NCBI RefSeq assembly: GCF_002849695.1
Contig: NZ_CP018937.1
Span: 2,852,001 to 2,916,000 of the forward strand
Length of the DNA stretch: 64,000 bases
Source of the DNA: Bacteroides fragilis
GTDB lineage: Bacteria; Bacteroidota; Bacteroidia; Bacteroidales; Bacteroidaceae
Reading direction: 5' to 3'
Under the pieces are notes generated by a model. The model made no database searches and was not told the DNA's origin. It saw only the letters and a list, made by a program, of their open reading frames with translations. Positions 19,390 through 27,990 of the stretch are shown in pieces. A program made the position numbers and the translations under genes. Within the stretch, counting starts at the first letter, position 1. The number at the start of each line of letters is the position of its first letter.

Positions 19390-20340
19390 GTGAAACCCTT
19401 TTTCAGCATCATATTACTGCTTTTTTTATCAGCCTGTGCAGACAAAAAAGAGGGACATACGCTGTCATCCGAACTTCAGCCTCTGACTTTCGGACTAATG
19501 CCTTCTTTCGACGGACTGCCTCATCTGATTGCCGCCCGCTACGGTGTTTATGATTCGCTGGATATAAAAGTCAACTTCATCACTTATGCCTCGGCAACCG
19601 ATCGTGACGCTGCTTTCTTATCGGGCAAACTGGATGGTATGCTCACCGACTATCCGTGTGCCGCCCTTTTACAGACCAAAGGAGTCCGTTTGCGTCTGGT
19701 TATGGAAAATGATGGCTGCCTTAGCCTGATAACAAGCAAAAAATATGATGTCAGGAATCCGGAAGACCTAAAAGGGAAAAACATTGCCATCTCTTGCAAT
19801 ACCCTGATAGAGTATGCCACCGACGAAGTAATGAAACAGGCCCGTCTTACTCCCGGTGAAGCGAACAAACCCGAAATCAACAACATTTTTTTGAGGCTGA
19901 TGATGTTGGAAAACGGACAGATTACAGCATCTTTCTTGCCCGGTCCGGCAACGGCAATCGCGGTAAACGACGGACACACAGTATTGCTGAATACAATCCA
20001 AATGGGGATACATTCCGCCGGAACGGCTTTCACAGAAGAGGCCATCAAAGAAAAAAACGAAGAAATAAGGAGGTTTATCACCGGATACAATCTCGGCGTG
20101 AAATACCTGCAAACTTATCCCCGGGATAAATGGGGGGAGATATTAACACAAGAATTCGGACTGCCGGAAACAGTGGCTGCCCAGGTGGACTTGCCCGATT
20201 ATCGACCTGCCATGTGTCCGTCTTCTCACGACATAAAAAAAGCTATTGCCTGGCTGAAGAACAAAGGAGCAATCCCCGGTAACTATCAGGGTGAAAACTT
20301 AGTAGATACGACCTTCATTCCCGGCCAATTCAAACCATAA
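19390..20340 (+). CDS. ABC-type substrate-binding lipoprotein (NMT1/SsuA-like)
   Basis: 316 residues from a GTG at 19390. This start is chosen because it follows the pgk terminator, has a purine-rich AAAAGG 10-15 bases before it, and puts the lipoprotein signal at the N-terminus (lipobox LSAC near residue 16). The longer frame overlaps pgk. The body is a periplasmic-binding-protein fold of the NMT1/THI5/SsuA type (SFDGLPHLIAARYGVYDSL near the N-terminus, then DLKGKNIAISC). Ligands in this family include sulfonates, thiamine precursors and nitrate. No permease or ATPase is adjacent. The next gene, 19 bp on, is a porin. Confidence 0.82.
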   Translation: MKPFFSIILLLFLSACADKKEGHTLSSELQPLTFGLMPSFDGLPHLIAARYGVYDSLDIKVNFITYASATDRDAAFLSGKLDGMLTDYPCAALLQTKGVRLRLVMENDGCLSLITSKKYDVRNPEDLKGKNIAISCNTLIEYATDEVMKQARLTPGEANKPEINNIFLRLMMLENGQITASFLPGPATAIAVNDGHTVLLNTIQMGIHSAGTAFTEEAIKEKNEEIRRFITGYNLGVKYLQTYPRDKWGEILTQEFGLPETVAAQVDLPDYRPAMCPSSHDIKKAIAWLKNKGAIPGNYQGENLVDTTFIPGQFKP

Positions 20341-20359
20341 TAAATACAACAAAGTAAAG

Positions 20360-21394
20360 ATGAAAAACACATTCCTATTAACACTTGTGCTGCTACTGGC
20401 AAGCGGCAACCTGAATGCACAGGAAAAAAAAGAGGGTATGACGGTAAACAAAGTCGTCAATACGCTAAAAGAACGGATCACCCTTGCCGGATATGCGCAG
20501 CTGGGATATACTTATGACGATGCAGCGAAGAAAACCAATACATTCGACATCAAACGAATCATTTTCATGGCTCACGGACGAATCACCGACCGTTGGACCT
20601 GCGATTTCATGTACGACTTTTACAATGGAGGTATGCTGCTCGAGGTTTATACCGATTATCAGATTCTACCCGGACTGAAAGCCCGCATCGGAGAATTTAA
20701 AGTCCCTTATACGATCGAGAACGAATTATCACCCACGACAGTGGAACTGATTAACTGCTACTCACAGTCTGTGTGTTATCTGGCAGGGGTAAGCGGCAGT
20801 GACGTAGCTTGTGGCATGACATCGGGACGCGACATCGGTGCGATGATCCACGGAGGACTACTGAACGACCTGCTATACTACAAACTGGCGGTGATGAACG
20901 GACAAGGACTCAATATCAAAGATAAAAACAATCAAAAAGATATCATCGGCAATCTGATGGTAAATCCACTGAAATGGCTGTCGGTAGGCGGTTCGTTTAT
21001 AAAAGGAACAGGACATGCCGTCGCCGATTCGGAAATAACCGGTATCCCGGCAGGGGAAAACTACACCAAAAATCGCTGGAGTATAGGAGGTATCATCACG
21101 GCAAGCCCGTTCAGCCTCCGTTCCGAATATCTGGCGGGAAAAGACGGAACTGTGAAAAGTGACGGTTTTTATGCCACCGGAAGTTGCCGGCTCCTACGCA
21201 ACTTCGACCTCGTAGCTTCATATGACTATTTCAACGCAGATAAAGCCATCGGCCGAAAACAGACGAATTACATAGCCGGACTGCAATATTGGTTCTATCC
21301 CAAATGCAGACTGCAAGCACAATATACTTTTTGCGACCGGAATAAGGGAAAAGACAGTAACCTGTTTCAGGCGCAGGTACAGGTAAGATTCTAA
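20360..21394 (+). CDS. OprO/OprP-like outer-membrane porin
   Basis: 344 residues. Signal peptide about 1-21 (ending NLNAQ), then a single beta-barrel with alternating strands and a terminal aromatic-rich strand ending VQVRF. Segments such as ITDRWTCDFMYDF and the ARIGEFKVPYTIEN strand are typical of the phosphate-selective porin O/P family, which in Bacteroides is a general anion or unknown-solute porin. It follows the binding lipoprotein by 19 bp, suggesting joint uptake of one solute. The ligand is unknown. Confidence 0.85.
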   Translation: MKNTFLLTLVLLLASGNLNAQEKKEGMTVNKVVNTLKERITLAGYAQLGYTYDDAAKKTNTFDIKRIIFMAHGRITDRWTCDFMYDFYNGGMLLEVYTDYQILPGLKARIGEFKVPYTIENELSPTTVELINCYSQSVCYLAGVSGSDVACGMTSGRDIGAMIHGGLLNDLLYYKLAVMNGQGLNIKDKNNQKDIIGNLMVNPLKWLSVGGSFIKGTGHAVADSEITGIPAGENYTKNRWSIGGIITASPFSLRSEYLAGKDGTVKSDGFYATGSCRLLRNFDLVASYDYFNADKAIGRKQTNYIAGLQYWFYPKCRLQAQYTFCDRNKGKDSNLFQAQVQVRF

Positions 21395-21405
21395 AACGAT
21401 AATCA

Positions 21406-22596
21406 ATGGAACATAAAATCAGCGAACCCAATGCCCGTGTAGACGTGGCCGATGTACTGAGAGGACTGGCTGTGATGGGGATCATCATCCTGCATAGTAT
21501 CGAACATTTTAATTTCTACTCCTTTCCGGATGCCATCCCCGGCGAATGGATGAAGTTTACCGACAGAGCTATCTGGAACGGGCTCTTTTTTGTCTTCAGC
21601 AACAAAGCTTATGCCGTATTTGCCCTGCTGTTCGGCTTCAGTTTCTATATTCAGGATAACAACCAACAACGCCGTGGTAAAGATTTTCGCCTCCGGTTCA
21701 TCTGGCGGATGGTGCTACTGTTCATCATCGGACAGTTCAACGCTGCTTTTTTTACAGGTGAAATACTGACGATGTATGCCATGCTCGGTCTGATACTCCC
21801 TCTGTTCTGTCGCCTCGGTAGCCGCAGTGTAGCCATCTTCGCCACCCTGCTTATCCTGCAACCGATAGATTGGTTCAAAGTTATCTATGCTCTCTGCAAC
21901 CCGGAATATGTACCCGGTCCCAGCCTGGCTTCCCACTACTTCGGGATTGCTTTCGACGTGCAGAAAAACGGTACCTTCCTTGAAACGATCCGCATGAACC
22001 TCTGGGAAGGGCAACTTGCCAACCTGACTTGGGCATTGGAGCACGGACGCATTCTGCAAACGCCTGCCCTCTTCCTCTTCGGTATGCTGGTGGGACGTAA
22101 GGGACTATTCCTTTATAGCGAACAGAACGAACAACACTGGCTCAAAGCATTAGGTATGTCACTCTTATGTTTCTTTCCATTATATGGTCTGAATAACATG
22201 CTGCCGGAATTCATCACGCGCGATGCCCTCCTGATTCCCTTGCAACTGATCATAAGCTCTTTGAGCAACCTCAGCTTCATGGTATTGCTGGTCAGCGGAC
22301 TGCTTATCACTTTCTACCGTATCAAAGACCGCAGATTCCTGATGCGTTTCACCTCGTATGGCAAGATGAGTCTGACAAACTACATCGGACAATCCGTCAT
22401 TGGCTCACTCCTTTTCTACCACTGGGGGTTTGAATTGGGACGTTTCTTAGGAATTACTTACAGTTTCTTTTTTGGCATTCTTTTTGTACTTCTTCAAATG
22501 GCCTTCTGTTCCTGGTGGCTCGGTCACTTTAAACATGGTCCCTTCGAAGGCCTATGGAAACGCCTCACTTGGATTGGAAACAATAAACGAAAGTAA
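21406..22596 (+). CDS. DUF418 family integral membrane protein
   Basis: 396 residues with about nine or ten hydrophobic segments. The N-terminal helix starts DVADVLRGLAVMGIIILH, typical of DUF418/acyltransferase-3-like membrane proteins. The C-terminal DUF418 domain includes MSLTNYIGQSVIGSLLFYHWG. The function of the family is unknown. It is 11 bp past the porin and 3 bp before the TPR gene, so it sits in the same operon. Confidence 0.87.
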   Translation: MEHKISEPNARVDVADVLRGLAVMGIIILHSIEHFNFYSFPDAIPGEWMKFTDRAIWNGLFFVFSNKAYAVFALLFGFSFYIQDNNQQRRGKDFRLRFIWRMVLLFIIGQFNAAFFTGEILTMYAMLGLILPLFCRLGSRSVAIFATLLILQPIDWFKVIYALCNPEYVPGPSLASHYFGIAFDVQKNGTFLETIRMNLWEGQLANLTWALEHGRILQTPALFLFGMLVGRKGLFLYSEQNEQHWLKALGMSLLCFFPLYGLNNMLPEFITRDALLIPLQLIISSLSNLSFMVLLVSGLLITFYRIKDRRFLMRFTSYGKMSLTNYIGQSVIGSLLFYHWGFELGRFLGITYSFFFGILFVLLQMAFCSWWLGHFKHGPFEGLWKRLTWIGNNKRK

Positions 22597-22599
22597 ATT

Positions 22600-24798
22600 A
22601 TGAACGAACAACTTATCAACGAACAATATCAATACATCCTCCGCCTGATCGGACAAAAACGACTGAAGGAGGCGCTGACTCAACTGGAATCATTCCTCTG
22701 GAAGTGTCCGGAATGGTCGCTCCGTACCCGCCTGGAGCAGATACAGACTTCGTACAACTATATGCTGCAATACATGCGCCAGGGGGTAGAAGACCCGGAG
22801 CGTAAGAAATTATATCAAAGATTGCTGGCCGATACTCTTGAAATCACCGATCAGGCACGTATTACACTACTCGACAGCGTATCAAGCCATTATTATCATC
22901 AATATCGTACGCGACGTACTGAGGAACTTTCTCCCCTTACCCTGGAGATGCTGATACACACGCTTGAATCGTTCAATGATGACCTGGCCGTAAGCGGATT
23001 CATTTCGGATCAAAACATGGATGAAGTTTTGAAACGTCACGAAGATAATCTGCGGATTCTGTTCCTGCAAACCTGGACCAATAGCAACTGGAGTACGGAA
23101 GAAAGTACAACTGCACAATCCATGCTTCAGTCCGAGTTACTTCCGGTGAACGATCTTTGCCTTTTTACAAGTGCCGTTACCCTTAGTCTGATGGAATGTT
23201 TCGATCTCCGAAAACTTCTGTGGCTGATAGATGCTTACCGTCACCCCAATGTACAGATCAGCCAGCGGGCTCTGGTAGGAATCGCTTTTATTCTCCATGC
23301 CTATTCACCACGTATCGATTTCTATCCGGAAATCAATTTACGTATCACGGCACTGATGGAAGAAACCGCGTTCGAAAAAGAACTGCTACGCGTACATATC
23401 CAAATACTTCTCAGTCAGGAAACGGAGAAAATCGACAAAAAAATGCGTGAGGAAATCATTCCCGAAATGCTGAAAAGCATGTCTCCCATGCGCAACATGA
23501 AGTTTGGTTTCGAAGAGTCCGATGAAGAGAAAGATGACACCAATCCCGACTGGGCCGATGCTATAGAGAAATCCGGACTGGGTGACAAGTTGCGTGAAAT
23601 GAACGAATTGCAACTGGAAGGTGCCGATGTATATATGAGCACATTTGCACAACTCAAAAGCTATCCGTTCTTCAGGGAAATCTCCAATTGGTTCTATCCT
23701 TTCGACAGGCAACAATCGACTGTCATTAAAGAGTTTCGTAACCGGGAAACAGAAGGAGGAAGTCTGTTGGAAATCATCCTGCAGTCTGGTTTCTTCTGTA
23801 ACAGTGACAAGTATTCGCTGTTCTTCACCATGCAGCAATTGCCGCAATCACAGCGTGACATGATGTTGAGCCAGCTCACGGAACAACAAATGGAAGAATT
23901 GGCAGATCAGTCGAAAGCCGAAACACTGAAGAAATTTTCCGAACGCCCCGATACGGTAAGTAACCAATATCTGCACGACTTATACCGCTTCTTCAAATTG
24001 AATATGCGAAGACAGGAATTTCGCGACTTGTTCAAAGAGACCATCTGCCTGTACAGCAATCCGGCATTGGAAGACATGTTGTTCAACCCGGATGCCCTGC
24101 TGGCTTTAGCCAACTTTCACTTCAGAAAAGAGCACTGGGAAAAAGCAGCCGAAGCCTATGACAAAGTCGCCTACATGGTCCCACGAGAGAATGAAGCTGA
24201 AGTTTACCAAAAGCAGGGCTACTCTCTGCAAAAACTAAAACGATATGCACAAGCCATCGAAGCCTATCGGAAAGCAGATACCCTCAAACCGAACAACTTA
24301 TGGACTAATCGCCATTTAGCCATTTGTTATCGTCTCGACCGACAATTCCGCAAAGCTTTGGAATATTACCGAAAAGTGGAAGAAGTATTGCCGGAAGACA
24401 CTAAAGTAATTTTCTATATTGGCAATTGCCTGGCAGAGACATGGAATTACGAAGAAGCACTGAACTACTTCTTCAAACTCGATTTCCTGGAAAGTGATTG
24501 CATCAAAGCATGGCGTGCCATCGGTTGGTGTTCGTTCATGACAGGAAAACGTGAACAAGCCATGAAGTACTATGATAAAGTGATTGCCCAAAAGCCGATG
24601 CCGGTAGACTACCTGAATGCCGGTCATGTGGCATGGTCATTGGGAGATATAGAGAAAGCCGTGCCTTTCTACTCCAAAGCCGCAGAACTCTATGGCAGTA
24701 AAGAGCAGTTCCTTGAGATGTTCCGCAAGGACGAGGATATCATCATAGGAAAAGGTATTACCCCCGATGATATTCCATTGGTTCTTGATCTGATTTAA
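22600..24798 (+). CDS. Large TPR-repeat protein
   Basis: 732 residues, no signal peptide, so probably cytoplasmic. The N-terminal half (about 1-480) is helical with no named domain. The C-terminal part (about 500-690) has tandem tetratricopeptide repeats (for example HWEKAAEAYDKVAYMVP, then KRYAQAIEAYRKADTLKPNN). It is a likely protein-protein scaffold. It lies 3 bp after the DUF418 gene and ends in a strong terminator, making it the last gene of the 19390-24798 operon. The family occurs in Bacteroides but I know of no assigned function. Confidence 0.85.
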   Translation: MNEQLINEQYQYILRLIGQKRLKEALTQLESFLWKCPEWSLRTRLEQIQTSYNYMLQYMRQGVEDPERKKLYQRLLADTLEITDQARITLLDSVSSHYYHQYRTRRTEELSPLTLEMLIHTLESFNDDLAVSGFISDQNMDEVLKRHEDNLRILFLQTWTNSNWSTEESTTAQSMLQSELLPVNDLCLFTSAVTLSLMECFDLRKLLWLIDAYRHPNVQISQRALVGIAFILHAYSPRIDFYPEINLRITALMEETAFEKELLRVHIQILLSQETEKIDKKMREEIIPEMLKSMSPMRNMKFGFEESDEEKDDTNPDWADAIEKSGLGDKLREMNELQLEGADVYMSTFAQLKSYPFFREISNWFYPFDRQQSTVIKEFRNRETEGGSLLEIILQSGFFCNSDKYSLFFTMQQLPQSQRDMMLSQLTEQQMEELADQSKAETLKKFSERPDTVSNQYLHDLYRFFKLNMRRQEFRDLFKETICLYSNPALEDMLFNPDALLALANFHFRKEHWEKAAEAYDKVAYMVPRENEAEVYQKQGYSLQKLKRYAQAIEAYRKADTLKPNNLWTNRHLAICYRLDRQFRKALEYYRKVEEVLPEDTKVIFYIGNCLAETWNYEEALNYFFKLDFLESDCIKAWRAIGWCSFMTGKREQAMKYYDKVIAQKPMPVDYLNAGHVAWSLGDIEKAVPFYSKAAELYGSKEQFLEMFRKDEDIIIGKGITPDDIPLVLDLI

Positions 24799-24820
24799 AA
24801 CAAACAAGAAAGAAAAAACG

Positions 24821-24856
24821 AACAGGGTGTCCGATTGTGGACACCCTGTTTTTTTT
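24821..24856 (+). terminator. Strong terminator after the TPR gene
   Basis: A perfect 12-bp stem AACAGGGTGTCC/GGACACCCTGTT with a 6-base loop and then eight T. It lies 23 bp after the stop. Confidence 0.92.
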
Positions 24857-25016
24857 ATAACCTATTAATAATGAAGCTTCTAAATTCTGGCATACCTATT
24901 GATTCTTACTCTACAGAAAATAATCTGAAAAAAGATTGTATACCCGTGCAACTTAAATTCAAGTAGCAACGTCTAATAAACAAAGAAAGATATAAACTAA
25001 TTAAACAATAAAGGAT

Positions 25017-25526
25017 ATGAAAACAATTACATTTTTCAAAAGAGTATTAGCCTCTGCAGCATTAGTTTCGGTATGTGGATTTGCTTGTGCAACAAACAAC
25101 GGCAAACAGTTTGTCCATAATGATACGATGGAGAAGGGAAGACTCGTCTGCCGTGAAATATATTCTATGGATAATCCCGTTTCAGGCATACTCAGTCCGG
25201 TAAAAATGCATAAATACAGCTACGATACCGACCATCAGAAAACGGTGAAATCCACCTATACATGGAATGTATTTAAAAACGCATGGGAAAAAGAATCTTT
25301 GACGGTTGTCTCCCGATATGAAACAGAAACTTCGGTAGAGTATTCTGTATGGAATAAAGAAAAAGAATCATTTAGCCCATCAGAAAAATATATATACATC
25401 ACCAACAGTGATAACCAACTGATAGCCCAATACGCATACAAAATGAACTCCCGCACCAACCAATGGATATTGGAGAAAGACGCCTTAGTACCCATTTACG
25501 AGAACATTTATGCAACAACCCGTTAA
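25017..25526 (+). CDS. Small exported protein, DUF3836-like
   Basis: 169 residues. Signal peptide about 1-25 (ending GFACA). The mature part has repeated short strands (KYSYDTDHQKTVKSTYTW and the later DNQLIAQYAYKMN) that resemble the DUF3836 family of Bacteroides secreted proteins. Function unknown. A short overlapping frame (ATG at 25526) begins in the TAATG at its stop codon. Confidence 0.72.
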   Translation: MKTITFFKRVLASAALVSVCGFACATNNGKQFVHNDTMEKGRLVCREIYSMDNPVSGILSPVKMHKYSYDTDHQKTVKSTYTWNVFKNAWEKESLTVVSRYETETSVEYSVWNKEKESFSPSEKYIYITNSDNQLIAQYAYKMNSRTNQWILEKDALVPIYENIYATTR

Positions 25527-25732
25527 TGAAGATTCCGGATTTCACAGATACGGAAAAATCAGGTAACATAATCAAAGAAACCAGAACATCAAAGAGAAAG
25601 AATTTAAATCCGGAAGTTGATAAAAAAGTAGTTATCCCCATCTCCTCTTTGCCAAGACTCTCTTGGGAGTTCAGAACATCGAATCAAGACAAAGCATTTA
25701 TAACCAAACAGATAAATACACTTGGTATCTGA
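25526..25732 (+). CDS. Possible 68-residue ORF coupled to the preceding gene
   Basis: The ATG at 25526 overlaps the stop of the exported-protein gene by one base (TAATG), a common coupling arrangement. The product is basic and Ser/Thr/Lys-rich (KIPDFTDTEKSGNIIKE) with no signal or recognised domain. It could be a relic of a longer gene or a chance frame. Low confidence. Confidence 0.25.
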   Translation: MKIPDFTDTEKSGNIIKETRTSKRKNLNPEVDKKVVIPISSLPRLSWEFRTSNQDKAFITKQINTLGI

Positions 25733-25860
25733 GTATAGAAAGTTAGTTTTAACACTGTATTAAAGTTGGTTCTTCAAACGCAAACAACAAGTCTTTTGCA
25801 TGCAAAAGACTTGTTGTTTATATTCGGGAAAGTAAAAACGGAAATTATGTATTAACAATG
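25527..25860. other. Gap between the exported-protein gene and GH16
   Basis: 334 bp between convergent genes. It contains only the doubtful 68-codon frame and a perfect 38-bp palindrome at 25782-25819. Nothing else is supported. Confidence 0.5.
25782..25819. terminator. Perfect 38-bp palindrome, likely bidirectional terminator
   Basis: Nineteen-base arms meet at GCATGC with no spacer (left arm ends CTTTTGCA, right arm begins TGCAAAAG). It lies between convergent genes: the exported-protein gene on plus and GH16 on minus. A weak T-rich tail follows on each side. Confidence 0.7.
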
Positions 25861-26697
25861 TTAACGATCCACAGGTTGACTTACTTTTACCCAGTCTATC
25901 TCCATCTTCGCAGGCAGTTCACTATCCGTTATGGTACCAGGCCAAGTACCTGCACCGCCCAAAGCATAATTTAAAATCAAATAAAAAGAAGTATCGAACG
26001 GCCATTGCTTTTTGACGCTCTCATCGGCCAAATGTAAGTTAGGATAGACTAAAGTGGTAGCTCCATTCACTTTAAAAGTAAGAGACTCGGGAGTCCACTC
26101 GATACCAAATACATTGAATTGCCCTTTATTGTAAGGAACTGTTTTTGTTGGAACAGGCTTAGTGAATCCCAAGTCATTTTTGTAGTGGCTGTGAATTGTT
26201 TGATATACAATGCCGTCATGATTCAACTGCTCCATAATATCTATTTCACCGCAAGCAGGCCATCCACTGTAAACGGGTTTGGCAGGCATCATCCAGATGG
26301 CAGGCCATCCACCCTTTGCCGTCTTGGTGAAACGGGCACATATCTCTATTTTACCATATTGAAATTCTGCTTTACCTAATGACTGCACCCCTCCCGTCTT
26401 ATATACTCCATTCACTTTCTCGGCAATCAGTACTAACTTCCCATCGTGTACATAAGCCTGATCATAACTTTCGGATAAATATTTGCTCCAGGCAGGACTA
26501 CCTTTTTTGCACAAGCCCCATTTTGTTTTGTCGGGAATACTATCTGTCTGGTTGAAGTCATCTTGAAAAACTATCTTCTCCGAAACAGCATCTGACCTTG
26601 TCAGAGGTGTAACCATCGAATCATCAGAAGACGAACAAGCATAGAAAGAAAGTACCGACATGACAGCACCGCATGATAAGACAAGAGATCTTTTCAT
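25861..26697 (-). CDS. GH16 endo-beta-glucanase lipoprotein (laminarinase/lichenase type)
   Basis: 278 residues. Lipoprotein signal with lipobox FYAC (about residue 21). The beta-jelly-roll GH16 domain spans about 45-275. The catalytic motif is GEIDIMEQ, with nucleophile E151, D153 and acid/base E156. GVQSLGKAEFQYGKIEICAR and FNVFGIEWTPESLTF are typical segments (the first quoted at its full 20). It would cut beta-1,3 or mixed-linkage glucans at the cell surface or in the periplasm. No SusC/SusD is adjacent; an unknown lipoprotein gene lies 165 bp upstream. Confidence 0.92.
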   Translation of the reverse strand: MKRSLVLSCGAVMSVLSFYACSSSDDSMVTPLTRSDAVSEKIVFQDDFNQTDSIPDKTKWGLCKKGSPAWSKYLSESYDQAYVHDGKLVLIAEKVNGVYKTGGVQSLGKAEFQYGKIEICARFTKTAKGGWPAIWMMPAKPVYSGWPACGEIDIMEQLNHDGIVYQTIHSHYKNDLGFTKPVPTKTVPYNKGQFNVFGIEWTPESLTFKVNGATTLVYPNLHLADESVKKQWPFDTSFYLILNYALGGAGTWPGTITDSELPAKMEIDWVKVSQPVDR

Positions 26698-26862
26698 AAT
26701 ACTAAGGTTTTAGAGTTAAACATAAAATTACTAATAGATAACAAACTGTATATTTATTTAGTTCATCAACTCTCTGTGATTTTTTATACGATTCAATAGA
26801 GACAATCTAATCTAACTTACCAGAATCTATAAAAGGTATCAATAAAGAGAGCGTCGTTTATG

Positions 26863-27780
26863 TTATTCAAAACTATAAGAAACATTACACCAAGCTATTT
26901 CATCATTCTCAGATGTCATCTGATTAAGGTCTTCAAATACAGGATAATAATAAAAAAAATCAGAATAGTTGGCTATAAATCCGCCATCATGTCCCCTCCC
27001 AAAAGAAGTGAAATGCCCGGTCGAACTGTAAGTCCAGAAATGAATTGAGTAGGTCAGCTGTAATTGATCACTATTGACATTATGATTTACCTTACCATAA
27101 AATTCCCAACGATTTTCGGCATGGGAACGCATGAAAAGAGAATCATTCCGCATCTGAAAATACTTTTCGTATGAAAGTGAAGTACCATCTTCAAAGTCGG
27201 AAGAGAATCTCAACTTATCAACAGATATAAACTCAATCTTATCATTTGGAAAACCCTTAATAAATCCATCCGAACTATTGAAACGGCTTTCCCAATAACT
27301 GTCCATCTCCGGAAAGATTTCTACACCTCCTTTACTACTGCCTTGATAGCATCTGAAACCTTCAAGCCGGTATTGTCCGCTATAAGCCACAGACCGGGAC
27401 GCAACAGCCACCGGAATAATATGCTCTTCTCCCCGATAAGATACACAGATATGAGTTTTTCCAACTCCAGCCACACAAACTTCAATGCATCTTTTTCCTA
27501 AGTAATCCGGATTATACGTAGCGTCGACCACCGCAGTATCTTCCGAACGGACTTTTATCTGATCTCCGGATGCAGCTTTCAGAAAAATCATAGCCGGTGT
27601 TTGCAAAATATCCATCAAGAGTCCCTCTTCTCCCAAGAGACGCTCTTCAGAGCCATTACCGGTATAAAAACGAATTTCATTTTCATCATCTTTCTCACAA
27701 CCGCTAAGCACTATCACAACTACCGTAGCAAAGAGAACATAGTACAGACTTCTAAGTAAGGGTAAGGTTACAGGTTTCAT
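26863..27780 (-). CDS. Lipoprotein of unknown function
   Basis: 305 residues. The N-terminal hydrophobic segment ends in a lipobox (VLSGC, about residue 28) followed by acidic EKDDENE, which in Bacteroides is similar to the export signal for surface-exposed lipoproteins. The rest is beta-rich, with a region resembling an Ig-like or DUF-type domain (about 50-125) and a C-terminal beta domain of about 170 residues. No family recognised. It is on the same strand as GH16 165 bp upstream of it. It may be a partner of the glucanase, but that is inference. Confidence 0.75.
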   Translation of the reverse strand: MKPVTLPLLRSLYYVLFATVVVIVLSGCEKDDENEIRFYTGNGSEERLLGEEGLLMDILQTPAMIFLKAASGDQIKVRSEDTAVVDATYNPDYLGKRCIEVCVAGVGKTHICVSYRGEEHIIPVAVASRSVAYSGQYRLEGFRCYQGSSKGGVEIFPEMDSYWESRFNSSDGFIKGFPNDKIEFISVDKLRFSSDFEDGTSLSYEKYFQMRNDSLFMRSHAENRWEFYGKVNHNVNSDQLQLTYSIHFWTYSSTGHFTSFGRGHDGGFIANYSDFFYYYPVFEDLNQMTSENDEIAWCNVSYSFE

Positions 27781-27821
27781 ATTATTTTCAGTTTTAGTAA
27801 AATCCCTATTCGGATAAAATG

Positions 27822-27829
27822 CAAATATA
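27822..27829 (-). promoter_or_regulatory. Bacteroides promoter for the 26863-27780 lipoprotein gene
   Basis: TATATTTG on the minus strand is an exact -7 consensus, with TTG 19 bp upstream (27851-27849) in -33 position. The start codon is 41 bp downstream. The left arm of the inverted repeat 27832-27892 falls between the two boxes. Confidence 0.65.
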
Positions 27830-27831
27830 AC

Positions 27832-27892
27832 GAATTAAAGAAGGAAAGCAAGGTTAAGAATGCGTTATCACACAATTAACGTTCTTTAATTC
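27832..27892. repeat. 11-bp inverted repeat in a divergent promoter region
   Basis: GAATTAAAGAA (27832-27842) and TTCTTTAATTC (27882-27892) are exact reverse complements 39 bp apart, between divergent operons. A smaller CGTTA/TAACG dyad lies inside the right half. It could be an operator or looped regulatory site. Confidence 0.55.
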
Positions 27893-27990
27893 ATTGCCCG
27901 TAGGGAGATCAGTTCATTTCCCTGTCTTTTTAATAAATGATCTCAAGAAGATAGAAGGAATTCCTAAACCCAAAACATGAATAAAAACTA

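Noticed and set aside
27832..27892. Invertible promoter of the B. fragilis type
   Set aside because: Arms are only 11 bp and 39 bp apart; known invertible promoters have longer arms and a much longer segment between them.
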